The notes: generated from the letters alone by a model not told the origin. A stretch of DNA of 7,447 bases from Deltaproteobacteria bacterium (GCA_030698575.1 JAUYMQ010000201.1:1-7447), one strand, 5' to 3'. Positions 1 to 6,706 are shown, counted from the stretch's first letter. Translations and numbers: made by a program.

Positions 1-1339
1 GCTCCGGCGCGCGCGCGGCCGTCTGCGGCCAGACGCGCACGCGGCCGACCCGGCGGCCGTCCATTTCCAGGATCTCGAATGTCGCGCCCTGGACGGTGAC
101 GCGATCGCCCACCTTGGGCAGCCGGCCGAGCCGGCCGAACAGCATTCCGCCGATGGTCGTGTAATCGGCGTCATCGAGGGGCAGCTTCAACGCGCGGCTG
201 ACGTCGGCGACGTCGGTGCCGCCGGAGAAGATCGGCGGGCCGCCTGATGCCGCCCCCGCCGCGGATCCGGGGGCGCTCGCCTGATCGTATTCGTCGTAGA
301 TCGGCCCCACGATTTCCTCGAGCAGGTCCTCCATCGTTACGAGCCCCGCAGTGCCGCCGAACTCGTCGAGCACGATGGCGAGGTGGACCTTTTGCCGTTT
401 CATGTCGGCCAGCACGTCTTCGACTTCGCGGGTGCCGGGAACAAAGAAGGCCGGCCGGGCGATGTCGCGCACGGCGAAGTCTTTGCCTTCCCGCAGTCCG
501 CGCAGCACGTCTTTCGCGTGCACGGTGCCGATGACGTCGTCGATGGATTCGCCGATCACGGGGTAGCGGGAGCGCCCGGCGGCGGCGATTTCGTCCGCCG
601 CCTGCGCCAGGCCGTGGTCTCCCGACAGCGCGATGATGTCGGTGCGCGGCGTCATCACCTCGCGCGCGTTCTTCTCGCTGAACTCGAAGACGCCTTCGAG
701 CAGCCGCGCGTCGCCGGCGCGCAGGCCGCCGGTGCTGCGGCTCTGCTCGACGAGCATACGCAGCTCCTCGGGCGAGTGCACGCGCTCCCGCTCGGTTTGC
801 GGGCGGGCCCCGAACAGCCGGAGCAGGGCGTTGGCCGTGCCGTTGAGGGCCCAGATGAACGGATTGGTGGCGGCGGTGAAGAGCATGAGCGGCGGCGCCA
901 CCCACCGGCTGGTCGATTCGGGATGCAGCAGCGCCACCGCCTTGGGGGCGAGCTCGCCGAGCACGATGTGCAGGAACGTGATCGCGGTGAACGCGAGGGC
1001 GGACGCCACGCTGTGGGTCGCGACCGCGTCGAAGGGCGCGGGGAACCCGGCAAAGAGGTGCTCGATCGTCGTCGCGACCGCCGGCTCGCCGATCCAGCCG
1101 AGCCCCAGGCTCGCCAGCGTGATGCCGAGCTGGGTGCCTGAGATGTAGCGGTCGAGCGACAGGAGCGCCTTCCGGACGACGACGGCCTTGCGGTCGCCGC
1201 GCCGCGCCCAGGCATCGATGCGCGTGCGCCGCGACGCGACGAGCGCGAACTCCGCGGCGACGAAGAACGCATTCGCCGCCACGAGCAGCAAGACGGCGCC
1301 GAGACGCAGCGCGATGGCGCCAAACGAAGGTTCAGTCAT
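1..1339 (-). CDS. CorC/CNNM-type transporter (DUF21, CBS pair, CorC_HlyC), C-terminus cut off
   Basis: A membrane protein of the CorC/CNNM family, often mislabelled hemolysin. Characterised members extrude Mg2+ (or Co2+). I read 446 residues from the ATG at 1339 (MTEPSFGAIALRLGAVLLL) to the window edge, and only a few C-terminal residues should be missing. A DUF21 transmembrane domain covers about residues 8-190, with hydrophobic segments at 9-30 and 95-125 and the typical GTQLGITLASLGLGWIGEPA stretch. A CBS-domain pair follows at about 210-340: MTPR at 229-232 opens it and the signature FGGTAGLVTMEDLLEEIVG spans 327-345. A CorC_HlyC domain (about 360-440) contains TTIGGMLFGRLGRLPKVGD. The CBS pair normally senses adenine nucleotides with Mg2+. 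The gene diverges from the CDF exporter, so two metal-efflux genes share one control region. The family assignment is firm. The transported ion is inferred. Confidence 0.93.
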   Translation of the reverse strand, partial: MTEPSFGAIALRLGAVLLLVAANAFFVAAEFALVASRRTRIDAWARRGDRKAVVVRKALLSLDRYISGTQLGITLASLGLGWIGEPAVATTIEHLFAGFPAPFDAVATHSVASALAFTAITFLHIVLGELAPKAVALLHPESTSRWVAPPLMLFTAATNPFIWALNGTANALLRLFGARPQTERERVHSPEELRMLVEQSRSTGGLRAGDARLLEGVFEFSEKNAREVMTPRTDIIALSGDHGLAQAADEIAAAGRSRYPVIGESIDDVIGTVHAKDVLRGLREGKDFAVRDIARPAFFVPGTREVEDVLADMKRQKVHLAIVLDEFGGTAGLVTMEDLLEEIVGPIYDEYDQASAPGSAAGAASGGPPIFSGGTDVADVSRALKLPLDDADYTTIGGMLFGRLGRLPKVGDRVTVQGATFEILEMDGRRVGRVRVWPQTAARAPE

Positions 1340-1357
1340 CCGGTCCCGAAACAACCT

Positions 1358-1363
1358 ATTATG
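1358..1363. promoter_or_regulatory. Shared -10-like element between two divergent metal transporter genes
   Basis: The only AT-rich patch in the 26-bp intergenic gap reads TATTATG on the plus strand and CATAATA on the minus strand, so it resembles a -10 box in both directions. On the minus strand CATAAT would start transcription near 1351, leaving a leader of about 12 nt before the corC-type ATG. On the plus strand TATTAT (1357-1362) would start near 1369, almost at the start codon of the CDF gene. No good -35 box is visible for either direction. This is inference from spacing and composition. Confidence 0.4.
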
Positions 1364-1365
1364 TT

Positions 1366-2259
1366 TTGACGGTGCTGCCAGTCGAAGCGCATTGCACGTA
1401 TCGCGCGCCCATCAATCCCGAGACGCGGCGCCGCCTCACCCTCGCCCTCGCCATCACCGCCGTCGTCATGGTCGTCGAGGTCGTGGGCGGGTGGCTCGCC
1501 GGCTCGCTCGCCCTCCTCGCCGACGCCGGCCACATGCTCGCGGACGCCGCGGCGCTGGCGCTCGCCCTGCTCGCGGCGCGCATCGCGCAGCGCCCCGCGA
1601 CGGCCGAGCGCTCGTTCGGGTTCCTGCGGATCGAGATTCTCGCCGCGTTGATCAACGGCGCCCTCCTGATCGCGATCGCCGGGGCTATCGGCCTCGAGGC
1701 CGTCCAGCGGCTGCGCGTGCCCACGACGGTGGACGCCCCGCTGCTGCTGGGCGTGGCCGGCGTGGGGCTGGTGGCGAACGTCGCTGCCGTGGCCGTCCTG
1801 CATCGGGGACATCAACATTCGCTCAACCAGCGCGGGGCGTACCTCCACGTCGTGAATGACCTGCTGGGCTCGGTCGGCGCGCTGGTGGCGGGAACCGTCA
1901 TCCTGCTTACGGGGTGGACGGCGGCGGATGCGCTGATCTCCCTCTGCATCGGAGTGCTGGTGCTGATCAGCGCATGGCGCCTGGTTCGGGAGAGCGCGGA
2001 GGTCCTGCTGGAGGCGGCGCCCGCCCACATCGCACTCCACGACGTCCATGACCGCATCGCGTCGGTTCCCGGCGTGGACTCGGTCCACGACTTGCATCTG
2101 TGGACCGTCACGAGCGGGGTGGTCGCGATGAGCGGTCATCTGGTGGTCAAAAACCCCGCTGACAACCAGCCCATATTGGAAGAGGTGCAGGGGCGGATGC
2201 GGGCGCTGGGGATCGCGCACGTGACCGTCCAGGTGGAGCGCGAGCCGACCTGTACCTAG
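1366..2259 (+). CDS. CDF family zinc/cadmium exporter (CzcD-like)
   Basis: A cation diffusion facilitator, a dimeric inner-membrane antiporter that exchanges cytoplasmic Zn2+ (or Cd2+/Co2+) for protons. It is 297 residues long, normal for the CzcD group. The first membrane segment (about 24-45) is followed by the family signature LLADAGHMLADA at residues 50-61, giving the metal ligands H56 and D60. The matching helix-5 pair is H161 and D165 in HVVND. This HD-HD site is the zinc/cadmium type. A short HRGHQH loop lies just before helix 5. The cytoplasmic C-terminal domain carries HDLHLWTVTSG, a CzcD hallmark. The start is uncertain: TTG at 1366 or GTG at 1372 are the only candidates before the first membrane helix. 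No Shine-Dalgarno is visible, which would suit a near-leaderless mRNA. Expression may respond to metal, but no operator is evident. Confidence 0.92.
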   Translation: MTVLPVEAHCTYRAPINPETRRRLTLALAITAVVMVVEVVGGWLAGSLALLADAGHMLADAAALALALLAARIAQRPATAERSFGFLRIEILAALINGALLIAIAGAIGLEAVQRLRVPTTVDAPLLLGVAGVGLVANVAAVAVLHRGHQHSLNQRGAYLHVVNDLLGSVGALVAGTVILLTGWTAADALISLCIGVLVLISAWRLVRESAEVLLEAAPAHIALHDVHDRIASVPGVDSVHDLHLWTVTSGVVAMSGHLVVKNPADNQPILEEVQGRMRALGIAHVTVQVEREPTCT

Positions 2260-2290
2260 GGGGCGCGGCCTGCCGCCCCCCCCCCCCGCC
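2260..2290 (+). other. G/C-only hairpin and run of 12 C
   Basis: Directly after the CDF stop, GGGGGC...GG can pair with CC...GCCCCC across 2259-2280 with a tiny loop, and the right arm runs into 12 consecutive C (2276-2287). A hairpin here could help end the CDF transcript, but there is no U-tract, so it is not a standard intrinsic terminator. The homopolymer is prone to slippage and to sequencing error. Confidence 0.35.
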
Positions 2291-2294
2291 GCCC

Positions 2295-2323
2295 TTGTTT
2301 GGGTCCAGCCACCCATTTATACT
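2295..2323 (+). promoter_or_regulatory. sigma70-type promoter of typA
   Basis: TTGTTT (2295-2300), a 17-nt spacer and TATACT (2318-2323) make a good vegetative promoter. The predicted transcription start is near 2330, which leaves a leader of about 29 nt containing the ribosome site AAGGA (2345-2349), 9 nt before the GTG start. The promoter overlaps the longer upstream reading frame and so argues against the TTG at 2299 as the start. Confidence 0.65.
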
Positions 2324-2358
2324 GCCGCCCTCATTTACGGGACCAAGGACTTAAGTCA

Positions 2359-4209
2359 GTGAAGATCCGCAACATCGCTATCATCGCCCACGTCGACCAC
2401 GGCAAGACGACGCTCGTGGATCAGATGCTGCGCCAGGCCGGCGTGTTCCGCGCCAACCAGCAGGTCGCCGAGCGCGTCATGGATTCCCACCCCCTGGAGC
2501 GCGAGCGCGGCATCACGATCCTGGCGAAGAACACGTCGGTGCGCTGGGGTGATACGAAGATCAACATCGTGGACACGCCGGGGCACGCCGACTTCGGGGG
2601 GGAAGTCGAGCGGATTCTGCGGATGGTGGACGGCTTCCTGCTGCTCGTCGATGCCGCCGAGGGGCCGATGCCGCAGACGCGGTTCGTGGCGGGGAAGGCG
2701 TTGGCGCTCGGTCTCAAGCCGATCGTGCTGGTCAACAAGATCGACCGGCCCGACGCCGAGCCGCTGCGGGTGCACGACGAAGTGCTCGAGCTGCTCATGG
2801 ATCTCGATGCCTCGCACGAGCAGTTCAGCTGCCCCTTCCTCTATACGTCGAGCCGCCATGGCACGGCGACGGTGGAGATGGAGCACCCGGGCACGGCTTT
2901 GACGCCGCTCTTTGACGCGATTCTGGAGACGATCCCGCCGCCGCAAGCGAACGCTTCGGGACCGTTCCAGATGCTGATCTCGACGCTCGACTATTCATCC
3001 TACCTGGGGCGGATCGGCATCGGCCGCATCGAGCGGGGCGAGGTGCACGTCGGCGACACGGTCGCCCTGCTGCCGATCGGCGAGCCGGGTCCGGTGGGTG
3101 AGGGGTCGTACGATCAGGCGCGGATCGTCAAGCTGTTCGCGTTCGAGGGGCTGGAGCGCGCCGAGCTCGAAAGCGCGCAGGCCGGCGAGATCGTCGCCAT
3201 TGCCGGCATCGCCGGGGTCGAGATCGGCAAGACGGTGACGGCGCCGGACCATCTCGACCGGCTGGCGGGCATCGCGGTGGAAGAGCCGACGATCTCGGTG
3301 GACGTCCTGGTGAACAACTCGCCACTCGCGGGCCGCGAAGGCAAGTTCGTGACGGGCCGCCAGCTGCGGGAGCGGCTGTATCGGGAGCTCGAGCGCAACG
3401 TCGCGCTGCGGGTGGAGGACACCGATACGCCGTACGCCTTCACGGTGTCGGGCCGGGGCGAGCTGCACCTCGGCATCCTGATGGAGACGATGCGGCGGGA
3501 GGGCTACGAGTTCCAGGTGAGCCGGCCGCGGATCATTCCGCGCGAGGACGCCGAGGGGCGCCAGCTGGAGCCCTACGAGGAGCTGATGATCGATTGCCCC
3601 GAAGGGTACGTTGGGGTAGTCATGGAGAAGCTGGGGCCCCGGCGGGCGACGATGCTCGACATGAAGAATCCGGGGTTGGGGATGGTGCGGATGCGCTTCA
3701 AGATTCCGGCACGGGGCCTGCTGGGCTACCGGTCGGAGTTCTTGACGGATACGCGCGGCACGGGGATCATCCACCATCGCTTCTTCGAGTACGATCTGTG
3801 GGCCGGCCCGTTGGCGGGGCGGAACCGCGGGGTGCTGGTGGCGGATCGGGAAGGGGCCGTCGTGGCGTTCGCCCTCTTCAATCTGCAGGAGCGCGCCACG
3901 CTGTTCGTGCAGCCCGGCGATCCGGTGTACGAGGGTATGATTATCGGCGAGCACGTGCGGGCGGGCGACCTCGACGTGAACGCCACGAAGGAAAAGAAGC
4001 TGACGAACATGCGCACGACGGCGTCGGACGAGATGATTATCTTGGAGCCGCCACGCCAGGTGACCTTGGAGCTGGCGTTGGAGTACATCGAAGACGACGA
4101 GCTGATCGAAGTCACGCCGTCGTCGCTCCGGTTGCGGAAGCGTGTGTTGGGCGCGACCGGCCGCCGCAAGCTGGCCCGCAGCGAGAAGCGGGCCTCGATG
4201 GAGGAGTAG
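2359..4209 (+). CDS. typA: TypA/BipA ribosome-binding translational GTPase
   Basis: A translation-factor GTPase related to EF-G and LepA that binds the ribosome and supports 50S assembly and growth under stress or at low temperature. I choose the GTG at 2359 because it gives the family N-terminus VKIRNIAIIAHVDHGKTTL, has AAGGA 9 nt upstream, and lies downstream of the promoter. The product is 616 residues (E. coli BipA 607). G motifs: AHVDHGKT (10-17), DTPGHADF (72-79) and NKID (126-129). A beta-barrel domain II (about 205-300), an EF-G-like domain III with SGRGELHLGILMETMRREG, and domain V with GPRRATMLDM follow. The BipA-specific C-terminal domain contains EGAVVAFALFNLQERATLF and NATKEKKLTNMR, and the protein ends in a basic tail. 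The small acidic gene downstream probably shares its transcript, as only 43 nt separate them. Identification is firm. Confidence 0.97.
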   Translation: MKIRNIAIIAHVDHGKTTLVDQMLRQAGVFRANQQVAERVMDSHPLERERGITILAKNTSVRWGDTKINIVDTPGHADFGGEVERILRMVDGFLLLVDAAEGPMPQTRFVAGKALALGLKPIVLVNKIDRPDAEPLRVHDEVLELLMDLDASHEQFSCPFLYTSSRHGTATVEMEHPGTALTPLFDAILETIPPPQANASGPFQMLISTLDYSSYLGRIGIGRIERGEVHVGDTVALLPIGEPGPVGEGSYDQARIVKLFAFEGLERAELESAQAGEIVAIAGIAGVEIGKTVTAPDHLDRLAGIAVEEPTISVDVLVNNSPLAGREGKFVTGRQLRERLYRELERNVALRVEDTDTPYAFTVSGRGELHLGILMETMRREGYEFQVSRPRIIPREDAEGRQLEPYEELMIDCPEGYVGVVMEKLGPRRATMLDMKNPGLGMVRMRFKIPARGLLGYRSEFLTDTRGTGIIHHRFFEYDLWAGPLAGRNRGVLVADREGAVVAFALFNLQERATLFVQPGDPVYEGMIIGEHVRAGDLDVNATKEKKLTNMRTTASDEMIILEPPRQVTLELALEYIEDDELIEVTPSSLRLRKRVLGATGRRKLARSEKRASMEE

Positions 4210-4252
4210 GGCAGTCAGGGCCGTTCCCAGGCAACCCGAGCCGGAGGTGGCA

Positions 4253-4498
4253 ATGCAGGCCCGCGACACGTCGGCCCACTGGTCGCTCAAGCGGAGGAGC
4301 GACGAGGTCGACGAGGAGTTCGGAGAATTCGAAGAGGACAAGGAGCTCGACGAAGACTTCGATGACGAGCTGGACGAGGACGAGCTCGACGACGAGGATC
4401 TCGAGGACGACGACTACGACGATCTCGACGACGAGTTCGACGAGGGGGATGACGACGAGTTCCGGCCGAAGAAGGGGCCGAAGCGCGAGTGGGAGTGA
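4253..4498 (+). CDS. Small, extremely acidic protein of unknown function
   Basis: An 81-residue protein that I do not recognise. Its start is set by a strong ribosome site, GGAGG at 4243-4247, five bases before the ATG at 4253; an open frame running further upstream into typA is ignored for this reason. About 16 N-terminal residues are mixed (MQARDTSAHWSLKRRS). A tail of about 50 residues follows with single hydrophobic residues (F, L or Y) set every 3-6 positions among Asp and Glu. A short basic end, FRPKKGPKREWE, closes it. By my count 24 Asp and 18 Glu make up 42 of 81 residues. There is no signal peptide or membrane segment. Its place after typA and before a tRNA gene hints at an RNA- or ribosome-related role, for example masking a basic surface. 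That is inference only. The DNA bias (GACGAG-rich) follows from the protein composition. Confidence 0.8.
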   Translation: MQARDTSAHWSLKRRSDEVDEEFGEFEEDKELDEDFDDELDEDELDDEDLEDDDYDDLDDEFDEGDDDEFRPKKGPKREWE

Positions 4499-4505
4499 AG
4501 ACGGC

Positions 4506-4579
<74 letters not shown>

Positions 4580-4593
4580 TTGCAGCGAACTGC

Positions 4594-4629
4594 GAGCCCC
4601 GCTTGGTGTTACGGCACTGGGCGGGGTTC
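4594..4629. terminator. Conserved hairpin between tRNA and convergent integrase gene
   Basis: GAGCCCCGC (4594-4602) pairs with GCGGGGTTC (4621-4629), a 9-bp stem with one G-U and an 18-nt loop. In the second copy a C-to-T change in the left arm turns one pair into a wobble and keeps the stem. Its place between the converging tRNA and integrase genes suits a two-way terminator, but there is no U-run, so it might instead be an integrase- or host-factor-binding site. A tiny hairpin GCAG-CGAA-CTGC at 4582-4593 sits beside it in this copy only. Confidence 0.4.
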
Positions 4630-4651
4630 CTGCTTTGGTGGAATTGGAGCC

Positions 4652-4677
4652 GTGGTGTCGATTCGTGGTGTCGATTC
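4652..4677. repeat. Two tandem 13-bp repeats, candidate integrase arm-type sites
   Basis: GTGGTGTCGATTC occurs twice head to tail, just inside the left attachment core and before the integrase stop codon. Both units are unchanged in the second element (7383-7408) although bases nearby have diverged. Short direct repeats flanking the core are the usual targets of the N-terminal arm-binding domain of lambda-type integrases. That role is inferred. Confidence 0.6.
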
Positions 4678-4679
4678 GG

Positions 4680-5846
4680 CTAGATCCGAGTGAATCCCGT
4701 CAGCCGCTTCCGGCTCGCCAGCGCCTCGCGCATGGTCCCCTCGTCGGCCCGCTGGTAGCACTTGAGCACGGTCTGCGGCTCCTTCCACCCGCCCAGGTAG
4801 CACAGGTCCTTCAGCGGCGTGTGCTTCAACTCCGTCGCGAACTTCCGGCGGAGACTATGCCACCCGAGACCCTTCACACGTGGTACGCCGGCCGACGCTT
4901 CCGCCCGCTGCCACCAATCGCGCACCAGATGCCGCGAGCAGGGCTCGGCGGGGTTCCCCGGGGAGGGGAAGACCCATGCATCGCCGATGGATTGCTGCTC
5001 CTGGCGTGCGCGCTCGAGCGCGTCCAGCGCCGCCTCGGTGACGACCGTCTCGTGTTCAAAACCGATCTTGTCGTTCTCGGCACGCCACCGAATCTTCCCG
5101 TGCTCGAAGTCCATGTCCGACCACCGCAGCCTTCGAATCGACCCGATCCGATGGCCGGTTTCATGGGCCAGGATGAGCGCCAGCTTGAACAGCGGGCTGA
5201 CGTGCCCGCCGATCGCGAGCATGGCTCGATACTGCTCGTCGGTGACGATGGGCCGACTGGGGTTTGACTCCTTCGGGAAGGGAAACCCTTTCAGGGGGTT
5301 CCGCTCGAGCAGGTATCTGCCCGTCCCGTCCCCTGCCATCGTCGCCCAATTGAGCACGGCGTGCAGGAATTTCAGGTTCTGAGTGATCACGCGGTCCCCG
5401 ACCGGCTTTCCGTGGACGCGACCTGCACGTCCGTCGCTTCCCGCCCGTCGCCGCCGCATGAAGGCATCCCAGTCGCGGCGGTTGAGCGTCGCCACCTGGC
5501 GGTCCGGTCCGAACAATTCGAGGAACAAGTTCGCCGCGCGGCGATCGTGGCTCTGGCTGCTCACACTCTTCTGCGGGGTCACCTCACGCAGGTAGTTGTC
5601 AAAGAGCGTTTGCAGCTGTAGCGCGGCGCCGAGCGGCGGCTCCTGCCGCCGCAGCGCCATGGCCACTTCCTCGGCCTTCGCCTTCGCGGCTTCGCGGTCG
5701 CGGTGCTGCAGGGCGATCCGCTTGCGCCTGCCGTCTTCATACAGCTCGAGGAAGATGCGACCGGTTTGCGGGTGCTCGAACGCGCGCACCCGGTTCCGGC
5801 CGCGCTCGCCGGTGGAGAAACTCCACCGCGTGGTTACGTGGGTCAT
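4680..5846 (-). CDS. int: Tyrosine recombinase (phage-type integrase)
   Basis: A 388-residue site-specific DNA recombinase that should integrate and excise the element at the tRNA-Ile 3' end. The N-terminal part (about 10-60) looks like an arm-binding fold (GRIFLELYEDGRRKRIAL). A core-binding domain spans about 65-170 and the catalytic domain about 200-375. The catalytic residues all seem present: R233 in ETGHRIGSIRRL, K260 in ENDKIGFEHE, H330 and R333 in WHSLRRKFAT, W354 in GGWKEP (in place of the commoner His) and nucleophile Y364 in KCYQ. The ATG start has AGGAG 7 nt upstream and overlaps the stop of the excisionase-like gene in ATGA, so translation is probably coupled. The stop is close to the tRNA, as expected for an integrase next to its attachment site. 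The gene looks intact and active. The same family is found in many tRNA-borne islands and phages. Confidence 0.95.
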   Translation of the reverse strand: MTHVTTRWSFSTGERGRNRVRAFEHPQTGRIFLELYEDGRRKRIALQHRDREAAKAKAEEVAMALRRQEPPLGAALQLQTLFDNYLREVTPQKSVSSQSHDRRAANLFLELFGPDRQVATLNRRDWDAFMRRRRAGSDGRAGRVHGKPVGDRVITQNLKFLHAVLNWATMAGDGTGRYLLERNPLKGFPFPKESNPSRPIVTDEQYRAMLAIGGHVSPLFKLALILAHETGHRIGSIRRLRWSDMDFEHGKIRWRAENDKIGFEHETVVTEAALDALERARQEQQSIGDAWVFPSPGNPAEPCSRHLVRDWWQRAEASAGVPRVKGLGWHSLRRKFATELKHTPLKDLCYLGGWKEPQTVLKCYQRADEGTMREALASRKRLTGFTRI

Positions 5847-6235
5847 CGTGGATCTCCTGGTTTGGAGGTCACGACAGCCCGCGCGATCTGCCCGGGTGTT
5901 GCACCTACAAGCTTGACGGTTGTTCCCGACCGCCGCAACCCGGTTGCCTTCCGCGGAAGGTCCGCGCGGCGAATCTTCGGGGCGCTCGGGCGGCCCACAT
6001 TGGCAATTATTCCGCTTCGCACCAGGCGCCCCAGGTGTCCCGCCGAGTAGCCCGATTCTCGGGCCGCCTCGGTGAGTGTGAGGGCGTCATGCTCCTGGGA
6101 CCGGAAGAGCGCCTCGGCGTCGGCCAGCACTTCGTCCAGCAGCTTGGCCGGATCGACCAAGGCGCCGAGCCGTTTCAGTCGCTCGCATTCGGCTCGCCAG
6201 CGGGACAGGAACTCTTGCCGGGTCTCGACGGTCAC
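5843..6235 (-). CDS. Excisionase-like helix-turn-helix DNA-binding protein
   Basis: A 130-residue protein starting at GTG (6235), the only nearby in-frame start, without a strong ribosome site. Residues 1-48 look helical and charged, possibly a coiled coil or dimerisation arm (FLSRWRAECERLKRLGALVDPAKLLDEVLADAEALF when read in two parts, 9-26 and 27-44). Residues 53-95 read as a MerR/excisionase-type winged HTH: LTLTEAARESGYSAGHLGRL forms the helices, then GIIANVGRPSAPKIRRADLP resembles the wing, ending in a basic tail. It overlaps the integrase start by 4 bp, so the two are made together. The likely role is a recombination directionality factor that tips Int towards excision, or a regulator of the operon. 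The HTH call is good; the excisionase role rests on context. Confidence 0.75.
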   Translation of the reverse strand: MTVETRQEFLSRWRAECERLKRLGALVDPAKLLDEVLADAEALFRSQEHDALTLTEAARESGYSAGHLGRLVRSGIIANVGRPSAPKIRRADLPRKATGLRRSGTTVKLVGATPGQIARAVVTSKPGDPR

Positions 6236-6271
6236 TCTCGCTTGTGCCTTCCAACCCGCCCCAAAGCACGA

Positions 6272-6292
6272 AGCCGCGCGAATCGCGCGGCT
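6272..6292. repeat. Perfect 10-bp inverted repeat between RHH-like and excisionase-like genes
   Basis: AGCCGCGCGA (6272-6281) and TCGCGCGGCT (6283-6292) are perfect reverse complements around one base. As RNA this gives an 8-bp G/C stem with a 5-nt loop. It sits in the 84-nt gap between the RHH-like gene and the GTG of the excisionase-like gene, 37 nt upstream of that start on the minus strand. No U-tract follows. It could be an attenuator or RNA-stability element that lowers int/xis expression relative to the first gene, or a protein-binding palindrome. Confidence 0.55.
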
Positions 6293-6319
6293 GGAACTGC
6301 GGGGCCGTATCGCAGGGCC

Positions 6320-6670
6320 CTAAAGGCCGTGCTGCATATAGGTCGCGTAGTCGAAGTCATCGTGGTCTTCTTCGGGCCAGTGGAGCGCCAGCGCGTTGAG
6401 GGCCCCGATCGCCTGGTCGATCACGTGCGCATCGACCGCGGCATCCTCGAACACCTGCACGAGCTCGTCCCGGCTCCGGAGCAGGCGGAGCTGCAGCCAC
6501 CGCGCGTGTTCCGGGAGATCCAGCGCCTGCCCGTGCTCCTTCGGGAGCATCAGTTGCCGAGCCGCTTCGGCCAGGGTGATGTCGGCCCGGGCCGCCCGGC
6601 GGCGGATGGCACGAGCCACGTCGAGCGGGAGACGGAGGAGCTCAGAAGAGCCGAGCCGGGGTTTGCGCAT
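6320..6670 (-). CDS. Small protein with ribbon-helix-helix-like N-terminus
   Basis: A 116-residue protein that leads the leftward operon. I do not recognise the full family. Residues 10-42 (SSELLRLPLDVARAIRRRAA then RADITLAEAARQLML) follow the Arc/CopG ribbon-helix-helix pattern: a short strand with alternating side chains (LLRLP), a basic helix 1, a turn, and helix 2 starting TLAEAA. RHH proteins bind DNA as dimers, often to short repeats, and serve as antitoxins, partition or phage repressors. The middle (about 50-80) is helical, and the end is acidic (WPEEDHDDFDYATYMQHGL). No toxin gene adjoins it, so a simple toxin-antitoxin pair is unlikely. Its ATG lies 6 nt after a -10-like TAACAT and has no ribosome site, consistent with a leaderless mRNA. 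It may autoregulate through the palindrome overlapping that box, or bind the repeat array. These roles are inferred. Confidence 0.7.
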   Translation of the reverse strand: MRKPRLGSSELLRLPLDVARAIRRRAARADITLAEAARQLMLPKEHGQALDLPEHARWLQLRLLRSRDELVQVFEDAAVDAHVIDQAIGALNALALHWPEEDHDDFDYATYMQHGL

Positions 6671-6676
6671 GGAAGG

Positions 6677-6706
6677 ATGTTAACATTTAGCTACTCCAAA
6701 AGTCAA
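6677..6706 (-). promoter_or_regulatory. Leftward operon promoter with palindromic operator, apparently leaderless
   Basis: On the minus strand TTGACT (6706-6701), an 18-nt spacer and TAACAT (6682-6677) precede the ATG at 6670 by 6 nt. Transcription would begin at or next to the start codon, and no Shine-Dalgarno is present. The -10 lies within the perfect palindrome ATGTTAACAT (6677-6686), a natural operator for a self-regulating repressor. The hexamer AGCTAC also occurs twice, at 6689-6694 and 6706-6711. This is an AT-rich island in G/C-rich DNA. Confidence 0.55.

Larger units (their letters stand above)
4592..4716. repeat. 125-bp direct repeat, first copy
   Basis: This stretch recurs at 7323-7447 with 7 mismatches by my count (118/125). 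It includes a hairpin, two 13-bp tandem repeats and the last 11 codons of the integrase. The second copy is cut off by the window edge, so the real repeat is probably longer. Confidence 0.9.

Noticed and set aside
1336-2316. 326-residue minus-strand frame opposite the CDF gene
   Set aside because: Rich in His, Arg and Gly, it is the usual antisense shadow of a GC-rich gene. The plus strand encodes an unmistakable CDF protein.
2299-2358. TTG at 2299 as the start of typA, adding 20 residues
   Set aside because: The extension overlaps the -35 and -10 boxes of a good promoter and is absent from the family. GTG at 2359 with AAGGA gives the canonical N-terminus.
4142-4252. Upstream extension of the acidic-protein frame into the end of typA
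   Set aside because: The ATG at 4253 has a strong GGAGG five bases upstream, and the extension is arginine-rich shadow sequence of typA.
6320-6670. Type II toxin-antitoxin pair
   Set aside because: The RHH-like N-terminus would suit an antitoxin, but no toxin-like small gene lies next to it; its neighbours are the excisionase-like gene and the repeat array.
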